NCBI GenBank assembly: GCA_946902875.1
Contig: OX336355.1
Span: 7,895,347 to 7,959,346, forward strand
Direction: 5' to 3'
Length of the DNA stretch: 64,000 nt
Source: Nematopogon swammerdamellus
Lineage: Eukaryota > Arthropoda > Insecta > Lepidoptera > Adelidae
This document shows positions 27,501 through 39,500 of this stretch, in pieces; positions within the stretch are counted from its first letter, which is position 1; every line of letters begins with the position of its first letter. The translations under genes were made by a program, and so were the position numbers. Under the pieces are notes generated by a model, which was given only the letters and a program-made list of their open reading frames with translations, was not told where the DNA came from and made no database searches.

Positions 27501-30500
27501 ACCTCATCAGGTCTGCATGCTTACCGTCAAACAAGGGCCATAGGTATAGAAGATAGCGGGATAGAAGAGGACCTACTCCATATACTGTTGGAATGTGCCC
27601 GGAACCAAGAACTGAGGCAGAAGCTATTGAGAGACTTAAGAACTGACAGACTCAACCTGTTTTTTAAAGTACATGAAGCCTTGGGGCGAGCTCAGGGGGA
27701 GGAATTTGTATTCATACTAAGTTTTTTTGTAAAGTCAGGCATTGAATCGTGCTGAAGTACATTAAAATATCAATATAGTTACTATGGGGCCGGCATAGCC
27801 AGGAATGGCTAAAGCCTTAAAAAAAATTAAGATTAAAAAAAAACACTACTCCGCACGTAACCAAGGTTCAGCAAGGTCAGCTCAGGCAGCCGGCAGAAAG
27901 CAGTACTCTGGCTACATAGTGAGCGATGACAAACTACAACGCTGCATGCGCGGGAGTTGTTGGCAACGCTACTGGTGCGGGTGTCTCATGGAATTTGAGT
28001 AGTACACTGACTGTAACACTGAATAACCTCTTTGTTGTACGTAGGGGTAAACTAGTACCTCTTGTTCGGGGACCTTCGTGCGAAACCCCTCAATCCCCAG
28101 CGACCCCAGCCAGCATATGTCATCTATGAAGGTCACAAGACGACCAGGGCAATTGCAGACCATTTGTTGTTCATTTGGAACCACCCAGGAGGCACGTGTC
28201 ACTTGAGGATCTTCAGGTGTCACGGACGCGAACACCATTACCGCGTCCCCCTGTATAACCTCTTATTAAAATGTTGCTATTCTAATATTTATTATCTGAA
28301 AATACATTGAATGGTTGCAGACCGGAGTTGGTACGTCCCGGACCGGTAGCGGAGAGCTCGCCGGTGGGCGGTGTCGCCACTAGTGTCATCCGTCTCTCTC
28401 CCGCACCTATGCACTATCAGGTTAGGAGAAAATAATATTTTGAATTACTTCCATAGGTCGGAGTTCTCTGCTGACGCACAACCGGGAGTTCTTATTAGAA
28501 AGAAAGTAATATAAAAAAATATTTACATTCACTTTTCGGTGCCGGTCATTTCGACATATGAGCGGTTAATCATTTTTAATTTAAAAGGACAACTTTTAAC
28601 GATAGTCCTCTGTGAAACTGTGTGTCTTTTATTTGATTTACATTACTAAAGCGTTGTCATTTATTTCCAGATTGAAAATCGAAACGGCCCCACGTCTACC
28701 AGTATGGGCGTCCAAGCTACAGGTATGGGAATACAAACCGGCAGCTTGGGAATGCAAAACAACGGCTTGGGAGCACTGAGCAGGGGAATCGACGTACAAA
28801 GCAGAGGTCTCGATGTACAAAACAGAAGTTTGGACGTTCAAAACAGAGGACTGGACGTACAAAACAGAGGAATGGACATGCAGAGCCGAGCTATGGACAT
28901 GCAAAGCCGAGGCCTTGAATTGTCGAATAGGGGAATAGAAGTACAAAATCGGGGACTGGAAATGCAAAACCGAGGGCTGGAGGTGCAGAATCGAGGAATG
29001 GACCTTCAGAATATATCCATAAGTAATAGCTTGGTGCAGTCGACGGGTCTCAGCTTGCAGAACAGCTTGTCTTTGGCAAACAACATCGGTATCCACTCCA
29101 ACAGTCTAGTGAACCAAACCAACAGCCTGAACATTCACGGAGGAAAGCTGACCATTCAGACTGGTTCTCCGAACGCGATCCGTTCGACGAGCAAACCGGA
29201 CGAAGTGCCGCACAGCCTCGTGCTGCAGCGAGCTCTGCTGCAAGCCGGCATCGACAGCGACTCGTTCTACCGGCGCTCGCCGCTCTCCCTGCACCTCCGG
29301 AACGGCATCCACGACAACTATCAGCTGAGAGAGTCGGAGCCGTCTCCGCCTCACCTCAACAACAGAGATGGCATATTTCTAACTAGAAGAGCTATATCGG
29401 ATTATGAGGACGAAGGCCACGCGATGAGAGATCAGAGAGAAATGATAAACAATCTTCACACGCGGAGTATGGAAACGAGACCGCCGGAAATAATAGAGAA
29501 TCGCATAATAGAGGACTCGACGAGGATTGTGAAACCGGCGCCGCTGCAGGCGCGCCTGCTGTCGGTGGCCGAGTCGGACGGGAAGGAGACGGTGCGGCGT
29601 CCGACGCTGTACGTGTTTCCGCAGAACTCGATAGAGAAGAAGTTTGTCATCATCAAGAGTGAGCCGTCGGAGACTATACAGGTTGGTTGGTTATATCATT
29701 CCTGTTGTTTTAAGCTTTCAAAGCCTGCACTGAACAAATTCGGGCGTATTGTAGGTAGAGAGGTATTTGCACAGAGCCATCTTTTTGTACGAGCTAGAAC
29801 CAAATTTCACATAAAAACACATCACCGTCGGGTAACTTACATTGGTTTAGATGTAACACATTACTGACTTCCTGTGTTCATTTCCTGTTACTGCCGATCC
29901 AGATTTTATTGAATATTTCTCAAATTTAATTTGAGACTATTTCCATTAAGTTATTCAGTTATTGATATGAGAGCCAAATCAGTGTTAATTGGTACCACAG
30001 AGCATTTGAGTTTGTTATAGGTAAAAAGGAGGTGTGTTCAGGGCACCGAAAATAAGTACCGGTTCACTTACTTCACACTAGGCACGAGATCGCATGACAG
30101 TGCAGATGTTCAGTCGCAATAGTAACGTGTCTGAGTAGACTACTTTTATCATAGTTTGAACTAAAATGTCGTAAGTGAAATGGTCATCACGGTTTCGGTA
30201 CTAACCGGAATTGGAGTTTTTAAAGCAATCATTTTAGTTTTACTCCTTTTTCAGATTCATGAAAAGACTGTACCCACGATCTCAATGAACACAGATCAAG
30301 ATAATGACCTGCATCGAGGTCTTGACAATGGAGAACATGTATGTATTATAAAGAATTCAATTTGTTAACTGCTCTAAAGTTATAAATTATGTTAATTTAC
30401 CCCTTAACAAATTCAATTGTATTGTCCTACCTACTGCAACTCTGTTTTCTTTATAATTAGTGCTTGTACAACAAGTCAAAATATTTTGAGGACAGTCAGA

Positions 30501-33500
30501 CCTCAATCAAGTAAGACGGTACTTTCCGCCGTCTTACTTGATTGGGGTCTGATCGTCCTCGTGGTCAAGCAGTGGACGCATATACACTGCCTGACTGGCA
30601 AGTCGAAATAACATAATAAAATATAAACTTCTCTCCAATGCTGGAATGGCCTGACCACTCAATGGGAGAGGGATTTCATTGGTGAATGGGTAAATAATGT
30701 CTGGAAAATTTAGGGAATGACTTTTTAACTAATGAACTGACATAGTGGCATGGTCTATCTGACATAGTGGTTCCCAATTATCATTTCATCAATACCCGTT
30801 GTCTAACTTCTGAGACCCAAGTAGTAAAATTTGTAAATAAAACAATTTTCATATGGTCATTAATTTCCTGTGTATCCATCGTATCATTTATTAGATATTA
30901 GCTTGTAATATCTACTTAGTAATCACAACATAATACGAAATGAGTCAATTATCAAATCATTCATCAGTGAAAATGATTTCCACTAAAGAGATAAGTGGGC
31001 CTGTAGTGTCTCGACTGTTGATCCTGTGTACCCTGGGCTGGAAGTACATGTACCACTGTTTGGGAACCGCTTGTCTAGCAGGTGATGTAATTAACCATGT
31101 CATCTAAACTAATATTATAAAGACGTAAAGTTATACAGGGTGTCCCAAAACTCAACGTCAAGCGGGAACCAGGGAGTAGGCCAGTTTATGAGTACCCAGG
31201 GAAAAATAAGAAAAAAAATCGGAGTCATTTGTTTTTTATGATATGAAAATTTTTTGAGAAACGTTGAAAATTGACATTTTTAGGTACTATGACTACAAAT
31301 TTGCAAATATAATTGTTAAAAAAAAATTATTGGTAGCCTAAATAACTCTGCTATTGATCAGTATCCCAATCAAAACCAGAATGCCTGTAGTTTTACCAAA
31401 AAAAATATTCAGTAAAAATTTTTTCTAAAAAAATAAATGACTCAGATTTTTTTTTTCTTCTTTTTCCCTGGGTAGTCATAAACTGGCCTACTCCCTGGTT
31501 CCCGCTTGACGTTGAGTTTTGGGACACGGTGTATAAATAAGACATTGTTTTGTGTTTAGGTAAACAGCAACGGGAGCGCGGTGATCGTTCACCCCAACCA
31601 GCTGCTCCCTGTGCTGCCCCCGCCCACACCACACACAGCTATTATTGGTCAGTTTCCATCACACACTTGCTCTTTTGTTGGGGTGGCAATCTACCTGCAA
31701 ACTAAGTCCCACTCGTGCGAACATTCACAAGAATTTACCCTGTAAAGAGTTAAGCAAACTTTTCAGTTAAGTGAGAATGGTCTTAGGTGTCGAAGGACAG
31801 CACTGACGGCTGTGCCCAACAGTCAGTCTGATCAACGCGACAATAACGCCACTTGCGGAACAACGCTCAGTGTGGTGCCGTGCCAGCTAATCAGGGATAG
31901 TCTGAACAGGTTGACATTTTTTTTTTATGGAAACTGACACGGTTGACTACATCACCTACAAAATCCGTAATGTCAGTCCATAACACCGGGTGAACTTGGT
32001 GCCACGTCAGTGCTTCCCTTCGGTCGTGCCGGCTACACTGAACTGGACAGAAAACACAAACTATTTACATAGCCGTTTCAACCAACCCGGGCGCGTTAAA
32101 CCCTACAACCTAGTAATATAAGTAATATAACCTAGTAATATAGTCATATCCCTTAGTCGCCTTTTACGACATACACGGGTAGAGATGCAGTGGGGCTATT
32201 GTTTTAAAGTACCGACCCCACACGGTACACATACGGTACATGTCTTTTGAATATCCTTAAGGTTATAGGGAATAGGATGGCTTGCGCCAAATGAGTATGA
32301 AAATAATAATATGTATAAATGTTATTGTTACGGCAGTGTCGACGAGCGGGATGGGCGGGGGCGTGTTTCCATGGCAATCGCTCGTGCCCCTACTGTCGGC
32401 GTCGTCGCCACCGCCCCCGGCGCCGCCCGCCCCCTCCGCCCCTCCCTCCCCGCGCACCCCGCACACCCCTCACACCCCGCACACTCCCCACACCCCGCAC
32501 ACGCCGCACGCCCTCAAGACCGAGGAGATCAAGTCTGAGAACTCTGGTGAGTGTTACTCTTCTCTACATTGTATACTATTATATTGTGCACAATATGTAT
32601 AAGGTATATTGTGAAAGTAGACCGCACCTCGCGAACGCGAGTGGCCGAAGCCCTACATAGGGTGCGCTGTAGCGTTGCAAATTATTTATTGTTCAAACAC
32701 AAATTGTGACATCAGGCTATAATAAGAGGCTCTCGCTGAGTGGTTGGGTCAAGGGCCAGATCCAGAAGGCAGCCCTGCTCGACACTGCGCGCATAGTCCG
32801 GAGGTTTCTCTCTTTGGGACCCGACCATTGGTAGCCTGGGCTCGCCCCGCCGCCCGTGGTGGAAAATCCATTTAGTTTTATATTAAATTTGTATATGTTT
32901 TTCTATTTTATATTCTAATGTATACAAAATTTGTTTTAAAAAAAATTTGTAAATAAATGTATGAAATAATAAAACAATATTTTGACAGCCACAATGAGAC
33001 TGCTGTCTTGCGTTGACCACTTGTGTAGAAATTTTGTTTAAGCCATAAAAATGAGTCTAGCATCTGACAAACCTTAGTCTGCACAATGAGTGACTTAACT
33101 TTACCAGACTATAAATAAACTTATTGTGTTTGAACTTATTATATATCCCGGACTTATTATATATGGGTGGATCGCGCCACATGTCACGATTTCTATAAAA
33201 AAAAGTAGCTCGAAGCGCGCGTTAGGTCGCTGAAACACTGCTATAATCAGGTGCTAACGTACGTGGATGCTCGGCAGAGCAAGCGGGAGCGCTGTGCGCG
33301 GAGGAGGACGACGAGGTGTTTGAGTGTGAGGGTGGGGGCGGGGCGACCGACGAGAGCGCCAAGAGACGCAGCCAGAGCATGTCCTCGCTGCCCTCCACGC
33401 CCGGCCACACCTCCGCCGATAAGGTTCGTTCACTTTTCACTTAGTCAACCTCTGGTCTGTGTAAGCACGGATCCGTGATTGCCACCAATGTGTGTAAACA

Positions 33501-36500
33501 TGGATCCATGCGCAGAAACCCTGGCCTTTTTACATGCGATTTCAAAACATATTACTGCCACAATAGGGTTTAAAATGTATTGTAAATAATGCAGAGTAAA
33601 ATAAAGAACACATTACAGAAAGAACGAATCAAATACAAGCGACCGCACACATGCAAAGGCCGAAACAAAAGTGGACAAATTTGGCTAAATAAAAACGTAC
33701 CTTTTCAGAGTCTCTTTTAGAAATGACTTTGTATGAAACAATATTAGAGTTATGACCTTTTTGAACAGATCAGCCTATCTACTTTACCACAGACTTCTAA
33801 GAATTGAATTGTCAAACTTCAAACGCTCATAGCAGTTCTAGGAACTAGAAGGTACCCAAATCACGCCTCCTTGGATGAAACTTCGATGAAACTGTCTAAT
33901 ATGAACTATAAATGTATAATAATATGTTCTATATAGTTCATTAGTTATCTGGCTAACTAAAATAATCGCTAAGTATGTGTCTTCTATACAAATATTTTTT
34001 ATTTTGAATTTTTTGTTCGAAACATTCGCGCGCGCATTCAACTCGCGCCGCCATTTTGTAAAATAAGTTCTGACCAAAAAAAACCCTCCCCACAGACCAG
34101 AGTTTAACCTCTAGAGTTTAACGTCAGATCCTAATCAGTCTATATTTTCTTCAAGAAACCTAGGCTTCTTTAGATAAGCTCCTACATGTAAAGAGCTTCG
34201 CAGGCAACACTGGCAGCCTCATACAGAAATTGAATCAGTAGAGAGAGGGAAGTCCGCATCGTATCATTCACGGAGACATTTTGGTTGACAACATAACAGA
34301 AGGAGAGCCGCATCCGGCGTCCGATGAACGCGTTCATGATATTCTCGAAGCGTCACCGCGGCCTCGTGCACCAGCGGCACCCCAACCAGGACAACCGCAC
34401 CGTCAGCAAGATCCTCGGCGAGTGGTGGTACGCGCTCGGCCCCGACCAGAAGCAGAAGTACCACGAGCTGGCGAGCGAGGTCAATATCCTGTTCTCTTTT
34501 CTCATACTTCTGTTATTTTAACCCACCCGCTGTGGTACCGCCTCATTGAATGAAAGGTTGGTCAACACTTTGACCAACCTTTCATATATAAATAGTTTGT
34601 GTTTCCCGTTCAGTTCTGTATTGCCGACACACCTAAAGGGAAGCACTGATATGGCATCTATAGTTCACTAAGTAGTTATGTACAGATGGTGTAGGTGATG
34701 TAGGTAGACAACCGTGTCAATTTCCATACAACAATTTTTACTACAGATTATTGATGGACCCAGGGTTGCCAGATGGTCCAGATAAAAAAAGAGGACATTT
34801 TTCTTTGATTTTTCGGGTAAAACTTTTACGAAAAATCTATCCCCCCTTTGTTTTGTCCGCGGAAGTCTAAAACTTTTCCGCAGACAAGACTTCAAAAAAG
34901 AGGACTGTCCGCGGTAAAAGCGGACACCTGGCAACCCTGATGGATCCCCACATAGTTTAACTTCATTCAGGGCGGTGGTATCGATCCGGACTGGTTACGA
35001 GCAGCTCAAAACTTGACTTTCATATTGTCTTTTACGAACAGCCTCAGGGCCATTGTCTGAATCATTGTACGCTGCAGGTGAAGGAGGCGCATTTCAAAGC
35101 TCACCCCGAGTGGAAGTGGTGCAACAAGGACCGGCGCAAGTCGTCGGGCGGCCGCGAGCCGGCGGGCTCGACGCCGCAGTCGCCGCGCACGCCGCTCGAC
35201 CCGGCCGGCGTCGGCCTCGCCGCCGACATCCCGCTCTCCGTCGCCACCTTCAACCACGCCTCGCCGCACCCGCCCAGCGACGATGAGCAGATGGTGACAT
35301 ACACTCTCCATCGCGTATTATCTTAGGGTTCCGTTCAATCTGAATTCAGAGACTTGTTTTCGAACTCCACAATTTGTCTTTTTTAGGTTTCCGTATCCCG
35401 TACGGAAGCCTATTACTAAGCCTACGCCGTCTGTCTGTCCGTCCGTCCGTCTGTCCGAGGGCTGTATCTCTTGAACCATAATAGGTAGCCCGTTGAAATT
35501 TTCACAGAATATGTGTTACTATGACGGATATAACAACAAATAAGAAAAATAAGAAAATGTTAAAAATTAAGGGGGCTCCCATACAACAAACGTACGAAAA
35601 ATCGATTAGTCACGCTACTGAATAATATATGGCGCCACAGGCTTTTATACATTGCATTGTTGAAAGACAAAAGATAGCCGCTCAATTGCCAACAACCTCA
35701 TTGAGGTGCTGTCATTTTCCCACCGTCAATTGCCATCGACCTCATTGAGGCTTCTCTCCGATCATTTTTTTTTTTTTTTATGGACCCTGACACGGTTGGC
35801 TACATCACCTACAACATCCGTGATGTCAGCCTATAACACAGGGTGAACTAGGTGCCATGTCAGTGCTTCCCTTCATTTCATGTCGGCTACACTAAACTGG
35901 ACGGAAAACACGAACTATTTACATAGCCGTTTCGACCGACGTTTCGTTCAGTGCGGTGGTACCAACCCGGCCGGGATAAACCCTACCACCTAGTAAGGTA
36001 AGAAGGGAAGGGACCTACAGTTTAACGTGGAATCCGAACCACGGTCAGCCTCCAACGGTCGAGCGGTCACCCATCCAAACACTGACCGCGCTCAGCGTTG
36101 CTTAATAACAGTTGACTAACCAACCGCGCCACTGAGCTACCGAGGCTGACGAATTTTCTTATCCCTTAGTCGACTTTTACGACATGCGACGGGGAGAGAT
36201 GCAGTGGGGCTATTCTTTTTAAGTACCGACCCCACACGGTACAAATCATCATCCTACATATCTTCGAAATTAAAAATCGAAGACCATACCACCTGAGCGG
36301 ATAGGCGAATATTATTGATAGCGGATAGATACGGAAACCTCCGTGCGCGAGTAAAACTCGCACTTGACAGATTTTTTTTCTTATTGTAACAGAACATCAA
36401 TCCTTAATTCAACAAAAATGATGAGACACATTTACCTCCAAGTACTCTTGGGTCGCTCCCTTTTTCCTTTCCCTACTTCATCATTCTGTATACCTTGGAT

Positions 36501-39500
36501 TTTCGGCGCACTTGTTTTCAATATTGATAAGATGCATTGTTGCGTCTCTTGTTCCGTTATCTGTAGAAGTCAAGAACACGGATGACGAATATAAAGGCTG
36601 GCGTCATCCACATTCATTCTGGTAACTACGGAGACCGGTCAAAACAATTAAAGTGTTCAGTTGTCGCAGGTGATCTGCGACGAAGGCGGCGGCGTCGAGA
36701 TCGACCTCAAGTGTGCGGAGAAGGTGACGGACTCTGACTCGGAGAGCGGACACGAGCCGGGCGCTCCGCGGCCCGACTACCAGCAGCCCGCGCCCGCCCT
36801 CTACGGAATCAGTGCGGTCGACCAGACACGTCGTCCGAAACCTATCAAGGCCAGGTAACCTCTTCTTCTTTCAACTGCATAAGCTTAACACATTCCACTC
36901 CACATTCTTAGACATTGTGTCTGAACAAAAGTTATGTTATGGCCGTAATGGCTTAAAGCGCCGGAACGTGTTAAACTCGTACTGTGTACTGATAGAAACA
37001 TAGCAAGCCAGTGAGTTTCACAATGTTCCACGTGTAGATGGTTAAGCCGGCTTTCCACTGCTGCGCACGGACATGCACGCCCACGCGGACGCGAAACACT
37101 TTCTATGCATTTGTATGGGAGACTTTCCATTGCGGCGCACGGCAACGCGTGCGTGTGTGTGACGTCACCGTCCACGATTTTCGTGGGTCTCGGATCGCTC
37201 GGCGAGCGAACACGCTACCCACGTTTTCGTGCGCGGCGCCCTCTACCCGCCCACCCCCGCGCGCTCACCCCCACTCCGCATCGCCGCGTAGCAACGTGTA
37301 TGCACGTGGGTGACAGTGGAAAAGCTCCGTGGGTAGACACACGCCATGCGTGGCCGTGGCTGGCGTAGACGTGCGTGTGCGTACGACGCAGCGAAAGCCG
37401 GCTTTAGTTAGTCAAATTTATTTCCGCAGTGTTTAGGAAAGATTCCACAGAAAATAATTAATTATATTTGCGCAGAGCGGGTTCGTCGGACAACCTGCTG
37501 AGCGGACTGACGGTGTCGAGTCCCGGCGGTGTGAGCGCCTTCCAGCCCACGGGCGGTGCGTTCAAGTCCATGCCGCACTCACAGCCTACCATCAACCTCG
37601 TCTCCGATGCTGGTATAGTATGCTTTTTTATTTCGTAAAAAAAATGTAAGAAGGAAATGTTCATTTTATAAGACAGCTCTTGACCACTCCAGGAAATGAT
37701 GAATTGGAAGGAACAGTTTGATTGAGGTGAGAATAATAGATAATGAAAGTGTGATCAAATGGTGTAAACTATCAGGGGATGTCATCAAAGTACCCACGAC
37801 AAATGCATTCAACTTAAAACTTAAAAAAGCCAATTGGGCATGAATATTTCGAAAACCGTTTAATTTTAGAAATATTTCTACACTATTAATTGTTTTACAA
37901 ATATTTTTTCTTATTTGTTTAGTGTTTTACAATCTGCCGTTTAGACGATCTTGGCTGCTTAGACGTGCCGAGGGGGGTTTTGGGGGTTCCAACCCCCCCC
38001 CCCCCCCCCCCCCCAAACACGCGCACGCACACACACACACACACAGAAACAAACGAAAAACGTGCTTGATGTAATTTTTTTTAAATTCAATATTTGCTTG
38101 TTGCAGTTTTGGAATTCTTCCTTATCCTTCTCCTCCTCGCTTCCTTCGCCTCCCCCACCCCCCATACCTGGGTACCCTGGGGTGGGAATCGTAATCGTTT
38201 TAAATATGAAGATTACATTAAATTTTTTTTTATTCAGGCGATGGCCACAGACAGTGGTCGCCGGCGTCGTTCAACCTGATCAAGACGAGCCTGGCGGGCC
38301 AGCTGGCGAGCCAGTCGCTCTCGGCGAGCACGCAGAGCATCACGAGCAGCGTGCAGGGCATCTCCATCAGCAGCCTCGACTCGCCGGCGTACGTAACGCA
38401 CGCGGGCGGAGCCAGTCAGTATATGCACGCTTATGGTAATTATATTTTTATTTAGAGTGGCCACTCGCTAGTCCCGACCTCGATTATCACCCTCCTCTAC
38501 TGCCGATGGGCCCGGATATGTTCGGTGAAGCCATCGCAAGCTTAGTTCCACACCTTCCTTAATTAGTTTTTTTTTATAAATTAAAATGTTCAAACATTAA
38601 ATGGGCACAGCAGACACAATAACAATGCAAAAAGCAATAGAACCAATTCAGGTGGTTTTTACTAGTTTTACATTGAACTCTGATTTGTGTTTATAACTGC
38701 TTTGAAAATTTTTATTTTTGTTTCTTGGACACGAAAGTAGACACACTGTGCAGAGGCTCATATACTAGCACAATGCAGTGTATAACGCAGTTGTGCCATC
38801 TGCATTATTGCCTTACGTGTTCAGACATTGGCCAGTTGCATATAGTGAAGATTCAAGCTTAAATATGTGATCAATTTAAGAAAATTATATGCTAAGCTCG
38901 CCTGTTGTACCTAATTTTTATAAATTGGTGTTCAATAAAGAATATATACATACATACATATACATAATAACTGTTCACCTCTCCGCAGGCAACCAGCCCC
39001 ACTCAGGCGGCATGCAAGTGATTGCAAGCTCACCACACATCTTCACCACCAGCGCCAGCCACCAGAGCATGGCCTCGTCCGGCGGTCTAGCACAGGACCT
39101 CACCCTCACCACGCAGAGCGTGGCGTCCTCCGTCGCACACACATCCTTCGCAAACACCCTGCTCAAGAGCCCCATGGTGACGCTAGTCAAACCGGTGCTG
39201 AAGAACTCGGACAATAATATTTCCGGTTAGTATAATGTTGTGTACTAAAATAAAGTTTAACACACTTTGTTATACTTTATTTTGGGTTACAATCGACGGT
39301 AGAAAGTGATGTTAGCTTTATGTTATCATTGTATATTGTAGATGGACAAGAGCGCATGCGTTGTTTTCAGCATGCAAAACGTTTTTAGTAATTTCCTTTC
39401 ACAATCAGATATTACAGATATATACAACTAGCGAAAAGGCTGATATATTCATAAAGTGAATAAAGCTAAAAAATTAATTTAAAAAAAAAACTTGAGAAAA

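Noticed and set aside
27187..27543. Arg/Ala/Gly-rich alternative frames over exon 7 and other GC-rich exons
   Set aside because: Typical out-of-frame translations of GC-rich exons with no conserved motif.
28638..29096. 152-codon open frame on the - strand (LHLQSSVLHFQS-type repeats)
   Set aside because: It is the antisense shadow of the 21-bp coding repeat in cic exon 9; the + strand reading fits splice sites and flanking exons.
29682..29867. Extension of cic exon 9 past the donor
   Set aside because: Codon content changes to AT-rich and the phase-0 donor joins the exon at 30255 cleanly.
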